Assembly (NCBI GenBank): GCA_005656395.1
Contig: SRSI01000017.1
Coordinates: 62,001-126,000, forward strand
Reading direction: 5' to 3'
Source of the DNA: Strongyloides papillosus
Lineage: Eukaryota > Nematoda > Chromadorea > Rhabditida > Strongyloididae
Length of the DNA: 64,000 nt
The position numbers and the translations under genes are program-made. The notes below the pieces were generated by a model. That model saw nothing but the letters and a program-made list of their open reading frames with translations, did not search any database and was not told the DNA's origin. Below, piece by piece: positions 22,842-34,391 of this stretch. Positions within the stretch are counted from its first letter, which is position 1. Every line of letters starts with the position of its first letter.

Positions 22842-24875
22842 TTATATAAATTTTCAAAATAATAAATCATTAGAAAAGTCTAGATATTCACAACGTAAGA
22901 TAAATTATTCAAATATCAATGATATCTAGACAGTTTATCTTACATAAAATATAGACATTTAATTATCCAGTATATGTGTAATTAAAATGTCTAGAAAACA
23001 ATTATTGATAACGTCTATTAGGATATTCTAGATATTTTATCTACTCTAAAGGAGATATTTATTTCAAGTAATATCAAAGTTATTATGGTAAGAAGGAAAA
23101 TTTATGTAAGACAAAAAAATAAGTAGTAAATTTATGAAGAAAACTAGTTATAATTACAATAACAAATTTATATCATAAGACAGTATTAAAAATTAGTGAA
23201 TAAAAGATAAAATTTCTAAATGTAAGTTGTTAGAGTTTGATGATAGAATTCTTGAAAAAAAAGGTGAAAATAAAACTCTTATGAACTCTGCTGATTTTTA
23301 CAATCGCTGCTACAACGTTAGGAGCATATTCTTCAGTTATGAAAAATTTATACTAATGATGAAAAAAAGAAATCTTGATATTTTAGATATATATTATGCA
23401 AATTGAACAAGTTATCTTAGTGAAAATGTAATAGAAAAAGTGAAATTATTATCAATAAATTTAGCATTTACTACTATAACATTAGGTGTATAATTCGTAT
23501 TTTTAAACATAAAATTTATTAAATTTATATAGATGAATATTAAATTTAAATATTAAAATAATATCATTATAAATTTGAATATCTTAAATATTATATAAAC
23601 ATTGATTATTATATAGTGGTCGGCTCTTATAGACACCACAAATTTAAAATTTTTAAATAAATTTCTATATTTTATCACCATATAGTGACTATATTTTGTT
23701 TTTAAAACTTAGATCAACTTTTGATTATTTAAAATTTTTACTCCGTGTAATGTTTTACCATAAACTTGTACATCTCTAACTATTTGTGTTTGTCTCAACC
23801 TTGCGATTAGAAATAATCATAACAAATTCACTTCTTCATGATCTTACAAGTACTTTGTCAAATCAACACTTTTACTCAGCACTTCAAGCCTTTTCATCTT
23901 TATTGAATCTGCTAAAAACCTAATTTTTACTAGACAGGATTCTGATAACTTCGAAAAAAAGAGAATCCAAACATATTTGATGCTGCATTTCTGTCTACCC
24001 ATAACTTGAAAATTTCAAAATTACTTTGCAAAGTAATTATATCCATTTTCATATTTTCAAACAGTGGAATCAAACTTAAACTTGCATCTTGGCTACTCTC
24101 AAATGGAGTAAATTTATATGAAACATCTTATGTATGTATCTCTGACGAAGTAAATGAAGAACAAAAAGAATCCCTTGAACAATTTTTCCGACAAACTTGA
24201 GATAATTTCTCTGAATCAAAAAGTAAACTCTCACCTAAATGAACTCTTCCGAGAGATTTTATTATTCCAAGAAATAATGATAACTTTGCTGTTCTAGAAT
24301 ATTTTACTTACAATGATCATATTTGTACTACTTAAATGTAGCTATATGTTGACAACTTTGAAAATCTATGGTAAAACTGCAGATTATAATACGTTTTTAA
24401 ATCTCATATATATGCATTAGTAAATTTGATACTCCAGCGAATAATTCACGAGTAAAAATGACACTCATATCAAAACTATTATCTGAGATTTTCAAAGACA
24501 TTAAAGATTCCTTGGGTACGTTTATAGAATTTATTGCAACTACCAGTTTGATAAAAGTTCTACAAAGAAAGTACAATTATTCATTATCATTTGCTAAAGC
24601 AGCTCTAAAAATCAGATCATTCAAAATTAATGCACGTGTGGCTAACGTGTTCAAAGAGAAATTTAAACAACTGTAAGATATTTAAGAGCTTTTTATCTTG
24701 CTACAAATTATAAAACAATTGATTCACTTTACCGAGATTTTCTTGTTAGACGTTTATAAAAATCTAAGAAATTTAGATAACTTAGTTATCTCCCGCATAC
24801 ATTATCAACAATTGAGTTAAAGGGCTCAAATATGATTTATTTCAAAAACTGAGGCGTGGAAAAATTTTATGTTTA
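22842..24875. other. Non-coding or degraded region
   Basis: Holds a small hairpin (GTAAGATAAA near 22895 paired with TTTATCTTAC near 22935). From about 23750 to 24720 there are broken open stretches on the plus strand, 64 codons at about 24006 (no ATG start) and 72 codons at 24458, with shifting frames. They look like an old coding region, perhaps a retroelement Gag, but carry no recognisable motif. Confidence 0.35.
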
Positions 24876-24880
24876 TGACA

Positions 24881-25092
24881 TGAAATATGAATATTATAAA
24901 ATATTAATATTAATGAAAAGAAATTATAAATTATGAATTTTAAAGAAGAAATTTTAAATATTATAGTGAATTTTGAATATAAAAATGTCTATAAATTGTA
25001 TGATTATTTTCTAAAAAATCAGAGTTTTAATAAATTGTGTTAATTTATTGACTTGTGTGTTATTTTATTATCTATTTTGGTTTTATTTTACA
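24881..25092 (+). repeat. 5' LTR of the Gag-only element
   Basis: 212 bp, TG...CA ends, almost identical to 26627-26838 (constant offset 1746). Very AT-rich; no TATA or polyadenylation site can be singled out. Confidence 0.92.
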
Positions 25093-25111
25093 TGGCGATC
25101 CTGTTTTTATA

Positions 25112-26629
25112 ATGAATCTACCGGACCTTTCAAGTATACCTGTTCAAAGTATGAAAAACTACAGAGGTAGTCTACCATATGCGCGTTATTTTAAAAATGA
25201 ATTAATTTTACGATCCATCTCCTTGGATTCTATGGAGTGTGGAAAACTGTTTTGTATCTACCAATCTGAGAAGGAGAAGCAACGATTCTATGAACATTTT
25301 GAGGACATTAACCTTTCGTTTTATGACATAGAAAGCTATATCCAATCTCGCACTACTTTTTATGAACCTTCTACTGCTGAGAAGATTATGATGTTTAATA
25401 AAGCGGTGAAACCATCAAAGGAGTGTTACTCTTCATTTGCTGCTACTTTGAAGACAATGCTTAATGATGTTGTTCCACGTGCTGCTGTTGATTCCTGTTT
25501 ATTAATGAAACTGTTAAATGATGCTCCCCAACCTGTCAAAGAAGCTTTGGTTAAGCATTCTTCTGTTACATTGGAGATTTTTCTTCGCGAAGCTAAGGAC
25601 CATGAGGACAAACAACGTGTTCGGTTGTTGTTCCCTCGTCCCTCCCCTGAAAACGTTGATGAAAGAAGGAAAGAACCAAAGATGACGTCACCATCTCAAG
25701 TTGTGGTTCCTAAAAAATGCTACAATTGTCAACAACCTGGACACCAGAGTCCCAATTGTCCGCTGAAAGTAGATCCGAATCCTACGACCGAAGCTAAACT
25801 CCTGTCATTGTCTGTCGAGAATTCTCAATTCTGTATAAATGAATGGAACAAAGCTCCACTGTTGTTCGAATCTTTCAATTTTGGACCACATCAACTAGCC
25901 GCACGCATTGACTCTGGTGCTGAAATTAATGTTCTGCCTGCTTATATGATTGATACTTATGTTAATGTTGGAATTGATGTTCGAAAAGTGTCTCAAATGG
26001 TTGTTTCTGATGTTGGTAAAAAGGATGTAGTTGCAGTCGCGAACCTCCTTATCTGCTCCATTGCCCCTCAGAAAGCTGTTGCTGTTGACGTGTATTTTAT
26101 CAATGACGTGACTCCATTAATCACTGTTCAAACAGCTCATGCGTTGGGTTTGAGCATTGATGAATTGACATCCCAAGCTATTAATGAAAAAATAAAGTTA
26201 ATCCAAGTATTGGATGATTTAAATAAATCTACTTTTGATGAAAGTTTTGTTAAGCCTTTATGTACAAGAAAATATGATGAAAAAAGTCGTTATGCTGCTG
26301 TATACGACATGGATTATTTTGCAAATTTAGCTAACCCAGGATGGGATAAACTTTGGTTATCTAAGGAGGGGAAGAAGAACTCTCGAAATAAAGTCCCAGC
26401 TCGCATTAAGCAATTGAAGTTAATCATGGAGATTTACCACCCAAATTACAAGATTTATCACGTTCAAGGTCACCAGTTGGAGCCTCACAATGTAGCAGAT
26501 CTATTGGCTAAAGGTGAATCTATTAATGAACTGTTAGAATCTATCAAAAAATACAATGATCCTGGTGAATTGTTTCCCACAAGTGAAAAAGTTCCACCAC
26601 CTCAACTTAACCTGCCAGCCCCGGAGTGA
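25112..26629 (+). CDS. Gag-protease-RNase H tail fusion protein of the short LTR element (505 aa)
   Basis: The start is the ATG at 25112, 19 bp after the 5' LTR; the frame is open further up only without an ATG. In order: Gag; a CCHC zinc knuckle at residues 203-216 (CX2CX4HX4C); an aspartic protease with IDSGAE (D267); then an abrupt join to the last part of an RNase H (HVQGHQLEPHNVADLLAKG, about 450-468), and a Pro-rich end. Reverse transcriptase, most of RNase H and integrase are absent, yet the frame is kept, which suggests an in-frame internal deletion of a larger Gag-Pol followed by use in its shortened form. The stop TGA is formed by the first three bases of the 3' LTR. Codon use is less AT-biased than the surroundings. 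Confidence 0.92.
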   Translation: MNLPDLSSIPVQSMKNYRGSLPYARYFKNELILRSISLDSMECGKLFCIYQSEKEKQRFYEHFEDINLSFYDIESYIQSRTTFYEPSTAEKIMMFNKAVKPSKECYSSFAATLKTMLNDVVPRAAVDSCLLMKLLNDAPQPVKEALVKHSSVTLEIFLREAKDHEDKQRVRLLFPRPSPENVDERRKEPKMTSPSQVVVPKKCYNCQQPGHQSPNCPLKVDPNPTTEAKLLSLSVENSQFCINEWNKAPLLFESFNFGPHQLAARIDSGAEINVLPAYMIDTYVNVGIDVRKVSQMVVSDVGKKDVVAVANLLICSIAPQKAVAVDVYFINDVTPLITVQTAHALGLSIDELTSQAINEKIKLIQVLDDLNKSTFDESFVKPLCTRKYDEKSRYAAVYDMDYFANLANPGWDKLWLSKEGKKNSRNKVPARIKQLKLIMEIYHPNYKIYHVQGHQLEPHNVADLLAKGESINELLESIKKYNDPGELFPTSEKVPPPQLNLPAPE

Positions 26630-26838
26630 AATATGAATATTATAAAATATTAATATTAATGAAAAGAAATTATAAATTATGAATTTTAAAGAAGAAATTT
26701 TAAATATTATAGTGAATTTTGAATATAAAAATGTCTATAAATTGTATGATTATTTTCTAAAAAATCAAAGTTTTAATAAATTGTGTTAATTTATTGACTT
26801 GTGTGTTATTTTATTATCTATTTTGGTTTTATTTTACA
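26627..26838 (+). repeat. 3' LTR of the Gag-only element
   Basis: 212 bp. Its first three bases (TGA) are also the stop codon of the internal frame. Followed by the TGACA duplication at 26839-26843. Confidence 0.92.
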
Positions 26839-26843
26839 TGACA

Positions 26844-28680
26844 TAAGAATTTAATCTCCAGAATCTGCCAATAATAATCTATACAAATAACATCTTTCAT
26901 ATGATAATGGTAAAAACAATGTAGAATACAAAAATCTTTAAATTTTAATTCTGCAATGACTTCAAAAATAAAGAACAAATATTGTAGTATTATTAATAAT
27001 AAATTACCTGGAAAAACGAATGATGTTATCCTAAGAAATTCTCTTCTTATTAAATCATTATTTATAAAAGGTATACCGGTAAAAATTTCCAATTACGGAG
27101 GAACTGTTTATCAGAAATTTCAAAGAATTTATAGGAGAAGTTACAACAAGGATTGAAAAATTAAATAATACAGATAAGACAATGTCTTTATTAAAATTAA
27201 AAATGATATATTTAAATGATATTGAAAACATTATATACATACATCCAGTGGGCGTATACATGCTCGCAACTGTCAATATCGTAAATTGTAAAAAAATTAT
27301 TTTCAAAATAATAAAATATTTCGTTTTAGGATTGATATATTCAAATTTAATTAATTAATCATGCATCATTAGTTCATTAGCCGTATTTTTTTGTAAGTTA
27401 AATTAATATCTTTGATATCATAAATAATTTTGTCTTTGACTTTTTTTATAATTAATTTAAAAAATTAGTGGTCTTTCTTTATAACAAAAATAGTTGTTTT
27501 AATACTATTCTATATTGACAGCGGTTTTCCACGTGGTTGAGGCACGATAGTTGTAAAAAAGAATGATCATTATTTATACACTACCAGATATCGATGGAAA
27601 TCCATGTTAATAATAAATAATACGGGTAAGATAAAGTTTTTATTTAAATTAAGAATGATATTAAAATCATTTTATGGATACGTCCAGCGGTCGTGTACAG
27701 GCTCAAAAAATACCCTCATATAGCTAAATTGACAATACTTCAAAGGTTTACTCAAATAAAGATGGTCATGAATATCTTTAACATCAAGGAAATGATGACG
27801 AAATTACACATTTGTTAACCATCACACTAACTATTAAAATTCTGGTTTCATATTAAAACATCAAGACATGAAAAAATGAGAAAAGTAGTATATTACAGAA
27901 ATGACAAAAATACCTTTGTTTTTTAAGCAAATTAGTACTGCTACCGCAAAACCATATAATAATAAGAAGAATAATGAGAAAAGTAACTTTAAATAAAAAT
28001 TATTAAAAGAGTTTCCGGATATTATTTTTACCAATGAATTCTACCACAGTCCTGCTCCTTTTCAATCTCTCAATTAAACTTTTGTGAATCAGTTATCAAC
28101 CAATAAAGAATCTTTATTCAGAGCTTTCCAAACAATTCATCAAATGGCTCATCTCTTTCGTGAAACACGCAATTTATTAGTAATCTACAAAAAGTACCAA
28201 TAAAAATGAAATCAGATTTTTCTCTTATCATTGAAACTAATGGTAAAATCATAATACGAACAGAGAGTAATAATATTAGATATTTGAAATCTAAAGACAT
28301 ATTTCCAAACAATCAAGATGTCAAAACAAAGAGACATTCTTTTAAAAATCCCATTAGATGTTATGGTACATACAATTTATTTTGTAGTATTAAGGATAAT
28401 TTAAATGATAATTAATTACTATATAATTCTAGGATTAGAAAAGGTTTAATATTTAATTGTATTCTGATTGTATAAGTTAAGAAAATTCTACTAAAGGAAC
28501 TGTAAGTATTATTTTCGAAATTCATAATCTTTTGTTTAGGTGGGTAAATTGAAGTAATTGAAATTTAAGTAATTTAAGTGATTTGAATTTGATTGGATTG
28601 AGTTAACTAGTTTATATATTGTTGTGTTGTTATTGTGTTTGTAAAGGAATATTTTAATAAAATGATAAACTATACTAGGG
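26844..28680. other. Degraded, partly duplicated DNA
   Basis: Two related blocks lie about 470 bp apart: about 27150-27290 and 27610-27720. They share AATAATAC(A/G)G(A/G)TAAGA, then ATAC(A/G)TCCAG(T/C)GG(G/T)CGT. Short open frames (66-69 codons at 26956 and 28206) have no recognisable motif. This may be an old duplicated element; I do not call a gene. Confidence 0.35.
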
Positions 28681-29382
28681 GTGTACGCAAAAAAATTTAA
28701 AATAAATTTCTAGAACAACGATAAATTATCGACAATTTTTTTAGCCATTCACATAGTAATCAATTTCAGAAATAAAGATATAATTGACTTCTAAGAAACT
28801 TATTTATACCAAAAATACGGTAATCAATAAAAAATATTATCAAGATCAATAATATTCACATGGCATTTATAAAATTTTTTTATAAAGATGAAAAAAGAAA
28901 CCGTTTTGTTATCTTTTTTCCGCATATAAAAGTTATTAATTAACTTCATAGACTCTTTAAAATAAATAAGTAACTATACTCCAGAAAGTGATCTTTATTT
29001 TTGACGATACTGACTCAAGAATGTGCTGTATAAAGAAAATTGAATAGTCTGGTGTGAAAACTATCACTCCTAAAAGAAATCATTAAAATGTTCGAGAATC
29101 ACGTAACACGTCATCTGCAAAATTTTTTTACCAAAAGGTTTCTTGATTGCGTGTTGAGAATTAACTGGTACGTCATGAAGGTTTGTTAAAAATTTTCAAT
29201 TTGATAGAAAAGATGAACAATAGGTATATAATTTTTATTTTTAAATGTAAAATTTATTATTAAACATACTTTGTCACTATTTAGTAATCACATTCTGTCA
29301 ATGAAATAAGATTGACGTTTAGGCAAGATAAATTAATTTTTAGTAAAATTATTAAAACTACTAACAATAATTTGAAATACTC
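28681..29382. other. Non-coding AT-rich DNA
   Basis: No gene or clear repeat recognised. Confidence 0.35.
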
Positions 29383-29800
29383 GATGTCTATAGCTGTAGC
29401 AGAATTTTGTAAACGTCAAAGTAATTTACAGAAAACTTATGATACACTTCTGTGAAATATTGATATATTACTAAAATATGTTGTAGATGATGAAAAAGAT
29501 GACATTGATAGTTTTTGTAAAAAGTTAACAACTTTAATGACAATTACTTCAGGAATTAAGTAAGTGATCTGACAAAAATTCAAATTGATGGTCTACATGA
29601 ATCAGAAGTTGATACTGAGACACACTTAATATATTGTAAAAGAGATATATCAAAAAAGTTATCTTTACGATATTTAATATCAAATGGAAAATTTAGTAAT
29701 CAAATATTAGTATAATCACCACCTAAAATATACATTTTATTAAGCAATGATTCGGAATATCATAATTATCTTTCTATTAATGCAATAAAAAAAAACTAAA
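29383..29800 (+). pseudogene. Broken coding-like stretch, possibly retroelement Gag
   Basis: Starting MSIAVAEFCKRQSNLQKTYD, the plus strand reads as a charged, helical sequence interrupted by a TGA after 23 codons and then a TAA. It continues in another frame as DLTKIQIDGLHESEVDTETH and onward. The composition is protein-like, unlike the flanks. The helical, acidic N-terminal style recalls BEL/Pao Gag proteins, but no diagnostic motif is present. Low confidence. Confidence 0.3.
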
Positions 29801-32476
29801 GCTAAAGAATGCTACAATTTTAAAATTAATAAAATATAAAGCCATAAAATTGATATAAATTATCAGTAAAGCAAATGAAACTAAAGTTGTTTCTATAAGT
29901 TTTGTTAATAGAACATATCTGTTGAAAATGGCGCTGAACACTGTTTAGTAGTCATCTAGTATTATCTTTTTAAGATGCTATAATAAAATAATTATGAAAA
30001 ATGATAAAGCAATTTCTACTCAATCTGTTTTTAAGTCAAGAGAAAATGAATGCATTCAGAAAGACATAAAATATGATTTAACAATAAGATTATTGTGATC
30101 TAATTGCTTGAACAGGTTGAAAAGATGTATATAAATCTATAGGTAAGTAATTTATTATATGTTGTTACTGTAATTAAGTTAATTAATTAATAAAAAGTTC
30201 CTGTTTCAATAATTGCAATATTTTTCTGACGAAACACTTTTTAATTAAACTAATAGCTAGTATTAAGTATGGTAATCACGGCATTTAAGTGATTGTTAAC
30301 ACGTCAACTAATATGTGAAAAATTCATTAATACATTTATTCATGGAATGCAGATTAAGAAGACAATTTTCATTCTATGAAAAATGAAAGATATATTGAAA
30401 AATATCAAAACTAAAACTTTCTCTTTTGGCACTTATAATTTTAAAGCATAAAATCAAATAAAATGAAGAAAAATATCCAAATAAACAGAGATTTTCGCGT
30501 TAAAAGAGATGCATTAAGCAGTTGATAACACGTCAATTAATGAATACAAAATACATTAATACATTTTAATCATAAATTTCCAAATTTTTCGGACAATTCA
30601 ATTTATCTTCCATCTTTCTGACAAGTGAAAATTAAAAAATATCTTAACTTTTTGATATAGTTTTACTAAATTCAAATATTTAATAGAAATTATTTTTAAA
30701 TTGTAACTGTATCACATTTATCTTATTGTTTAATTTTTTTATTTGTTCTTCGTAAAGCCAACCAATTTGTATCATGGCAATATGTGGTATATTTAATATT
30801 CAAATTTAATTTAATAGATGAATAAACCTAATGAAAATATCTTAACAGGTAAAATATTAGCTTTATATCATTTCTCCACGGGTTGTGGAATATAATGTAG
30901 TTTTTAAATCTATCGTGAATATTAAAAATATATTTGTAGTATAATAACAATACATGAAAAGTAATCCAAAAAATAACTATATCTAAAGTACTAATTTCCA
31001 GTAATTTTGCATGAATTATACTAAAATTTTTCATTACTTTTCAGGAGCGTCTTTAAGTATTCTTAATAACTATTTGTTATGAATTATATTTTTTTAAGTG
31101 TAAATTATTGGTTTGCAAATGAAAGGTAAAAAATACTATACAAATAAAAATTTTCTTTGTGTTTTTATAATTTATACTTTATTTTGTGAAACTATAAGCT
31201 TTATTCATTTAAAGGTGCAGAAATTTTAAGTAAGTAGAAAAGAAGAAAGACCAAGATTTTAGATCTTGAGTAAGTAATAAACAAATTGTAATCCTGGAGA
31301 TCTTTTTTAAAAAAGGGAGTCTCCAGAATAAATTTATGTATATGATAAAGTGTTTCAATATTATATAACTTTTTATTATCAAGAGTAAAATGATATATGA
31401 TAAGATAAGTATTTATGATACATGAAATCATAAAAAACTCTTATATGCGTATTAAATGAGGCGTACTCCACATAGCTGTCGGATAACATAACTGTAATGT
31501 GAATTTTATCTTAAGATCTGTAAAAGTTAATAATGTTAAAAGCTATTTTTTGAATATATTGTATTTGTACTAAATAATTTTAGATTAGCATAAATTTTTT
31601 TCTAGTTTTTTTTTATAAAATTCGAAGACATAATTTTTAATAATTAAAATAAGTTAATTTGAAGGCTTTTTAATAAGGTCATTATAGTAATTTACATAAA
31701 CTGATTATAAGTGTAAACTATGACAAATAATACGAGTTGATACTTGATCATATCTTTAAAAACAATTAAATTAAAATAAATATTCAAAAATGCTATTTTA
31801 TTACCAATAAAATGAAAAAAAGCATCTATAAAATCATCAAATAAATTTGAAACACCGTGAATTTATTTCAAAATGATCATTCAGTCTAAATACCATTGAC
31901 AAATAATATAAAGTTTTTGTAGAAGAAAAAATAATTAATTATATCAGTGACATAAAACACAATGATGATTTATTGGATATAAAAGAGAAGAATGTTGAAT
32001 AAATAAGATATCTAAATATATATTTACATGCATAAGTTAAATTTTTTACCATTATTACTTTTTCTCATTATCTCATCTAACAAAGAATAACGCGCCACTT
32101 TATGTAGAATAATGTAACCATATTAGTCATCATTATATTTTTTATATCATTATTAGAGTATATTATTACATTATATTTTATTATTATTATATTAATTCAC
32201 TATTAATTTTATCATATTATATTGTATTATTATCTTTATCATTGTACTATTTTAGGGGTGAGAAAAATGTAGAAGAAAATATATATTAAACCTAAGGGAG
32301 AAACCAAGACGGTGGATCTTCGATAAGTATAAAAAATTTAACTAATTAATTATTATATCTTAGTTTATTGTATTATTGTGAGTTAAAATAAATAAAATGT
32401 ATATGTAATTCCCAGATATAATATCGATACTTATAAAACATAATACTATCCAAAAAGTTTACTAAGTAAGAGTTGT
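29801..32476. other. Non-coding AT-rich DNA with a diverged tandem pair
   Basis: No gene. Two diverged blocks lie about 245 bp apart: about 30263-30445 and 30500-30650. They share (A/T)AACACGTCAA(C/T)TAAT, ATTAATACATTT, a TTTCTGAC- or TTTCATTC-like segment, and AAAAAATATC. The remaining DNA shows nothing recognisable. Confidence 0.4.
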
Positions 32477-32478
32477 TA

Positions 32479-32748
32479 CACTTAGAAAAATTTTGCGGCT
32501 AGAAACTGCAAACATTTGCGGTTTATAATCAGAAACAATAAACCGCAAAAATTTTGTAACCGCAAAATTTGGCAACCGCAAATCATTATAATTTTGTTGT
32601 AAAATTAGATACTTTTTATTTATAAGTAAAACATCCGCAAAAATATCAATTTAAATATGTCGAAATTTCTATCAACGGCAAAAATCCGTTCATAAACGCG
32701 AAAAAAATTTGCAACCGCAAAAATCCGCACAATATATTTTCCTCAGTG
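32479..32748. mobile_element. 270-bp MITE rich in CCGCAAA motifs
   Basis: Imperfect terminal inverted repeats: CACTTAGAAAAATTTTGCGG on the left; the reverse complement of the right is CACTGAGGAAAATATATTGT. TA lies on both sides (32477-32478, 32749-32750). Inside, ACCGCAAA or its complement TTTGCGGT and close variants recur at least seven times, which gives the element many small internal hairpins. There is no coding frame. Most likely a Tc1/mariner-type or similar MITE. Confidence 0.65.
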
Positions 32749-32750
32749 TA

Positions 32751-33389
32751 TAATACATTAAAAAAAGTTACCAGCATTAAATTAATAGCATTATAAAATT
32801 TTTCTCCAACTATGAGTCATACTTAACTTACTGTATAAAAACATCAAGATTCTTTTTATACTAGTATATTAAAAGAATGTTTATGCATAATTAAAAAAGT
32901 TATATGTCAATTCATAAAAAAAGTATGTATTTAATTTTTACTTTATATAAAACTTTGTCATACAAACCACATGCTTTATAGAAATGTACGACATATTTAT
33001 ATTTAATTATTACGGTATTTGTTTATACTTTGTGATTAAAAATAAAAAACAGTATTTGATTGTCAAAACTACACAAGTCTGTTATATTACTCATGATTAC
33101 ACAATTGATTTAAAACAAAAATTTTTTATTTCAGTTGTAGTTCATACTTTTACGATATAAATTTTAAAATTTTTGGTTTAAAAAAGTTTACCATTGTAAT
33201 AATAAAAGGCAAATAAAACATATTTAAAGATAATAACTTAACGCTATAAAAAACACCTATAATTTACCGTTGTAATCCTGAAATAGATAGCAAATTTATA
33301 AAAGGGTTCTTAAAAAAACAACAGTATTCTAGTATATAATATCTAAAATAAAAAAATAAGAAAAAAATTTTGTCTTCACCATAGTATTT
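32751..33389. other. Non-coding AT-rich DNA
   Basis: Nothing recognised. Confidence 0.4.
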
Positions 33390-33760
33390 TTTCAAATAAA
33401 ACCGATTTTATGAATAAATAGACAAAATATACGTTTTTTCAACTTGAGAGGAAAAACAGGACTAAAAAGTTTTGTTTTATAACGGTCCAAGTAACTTTTA
33501 AAAAAACATGTTTGTTTTAATAACTTTTTTGTGCGATTTATGTCATAAATTACTTTTCTTAAAGTTTATTTAAGTTTTTGTTTTATGACTTACTTAAAAA
33601 GTACAACTCATCAATCAGGATGAAATACATTGATATTTAGATTAATTAATAATAGTTAAGTTATGGATAAAAAACTTGTGACTATTTCTTTAATAAAAAC
33701 ATATTAATAGAACGCGTTGAAAGATTGGACGTAGATATCTGAAAAAGATCTTCACTGTTT
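33390..33760 (+). repeat. Diverged copy of the 8.7-10.3 kb repeat family
   Basis: Same order of landmarks as in 8745-10330: ATGAATAAATAG..., then TTTTTTCAACTTGAGAGGAAAA, then AAAAAGTTTTG, then TTTTATGACTTA followed by a short aligned block and AAGTTATGG. Same orientation, about 24 kb away. Non-coding. Confidence 0.55.
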
Positions 33761-34391
33761 AATGAAATTTTTAAAATTAATAAAAAAGACATAACGACCT
33801 AGACGTAACCTGACAAAAGTGTGTCTACAACTCAATTATTAAAAATAAATAATAAAAAAAGTGAAATATTTACCACAAAAATGTATTTAAACGAATGTAA
33901 AAAAAGATCAATTTTAAAAATTTAATTCATTGTAAATTGTGTTGATAAGGTGGTACCACGTCTGATACTGCTTTCGATTTGATGTAATATACACTTTGTC
34001 TTTATAAAAAGTATCAATATTTTATTATTTAAAATATATTTAACATAATACGAAATTTACATTAAATACTACTCCAATAATTAACGATAAACATAAGAGA
34101 AACAGTAATGATTAAAAATAATTGAAATAGGTTGTAATATTACAGTTTTGAAATGATTTTTGTTTCCAAAAAACGTTACAAATTATGTCATTTTTTAACT
34201 TTATTAATAATTTTTATAGAATTAATTAAATTAAAAAAAATAATGCTCTAATGGACCACTATTTTAGTAGCTCAAATAAAACTTAAACCTGGTTTGAAAG
34301 ATATTAATTAGTTTTTAATATTAAAACAAATCAAATCATAGAAAAAATTAATGTAGTTATAAGATTTAATCTTACAACATCCAGGTTGTCT
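33761..34391. other. Non-coding AT-rich DNA
   Basis: Nothing recognised. Confidence 0.4.

Larger units (their letters stand above)
24881..26838 (+). mobile_element. Short non-autonomous LTR retrotransposon (Gag-protease only), 1.96 kb
   Basis: Two 212-bp LTRs (24881-25092 and 26627-26838) begin TG and end CA. They differ at one position that I can see (about 25022 versus 26768). A perfect 5-bp duplication TGACA flanks the element (24876-24880, 26839-26843). TGGCGATCCTG at 25093 is a standard-position primer-binding site. One open frame fills the inside. Reverse transcriptase and integrase are missing, so movement would need enzymes from a partner element; none of the other elements here is an obvious parent. 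Confidence 0.93.

Noticed and set aside
24006..24330. Reading with TGA as Trp, which would lengthen the open stretch
   Set aside because: The host genes here use TGA-free frames and standard stops, so two in-frame TGAs are better explained by decay than by a different code.
29383..29800. A functional host gene
   Set aside because: In-frame stops and a frame change occur within 150 bp, no splice sites fit around them, and no family is recognised. Kept only as a low-confidence pseudogene.
32479..32748. CRISPR-like spacing of CCGCAAA motifs
   Set aside because: Repeats are too short, occur in both orientations with irregular spacing, and are enclosed by inverted repeats and TA, so a MITE explains them. 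The DNA is eukaryotic.
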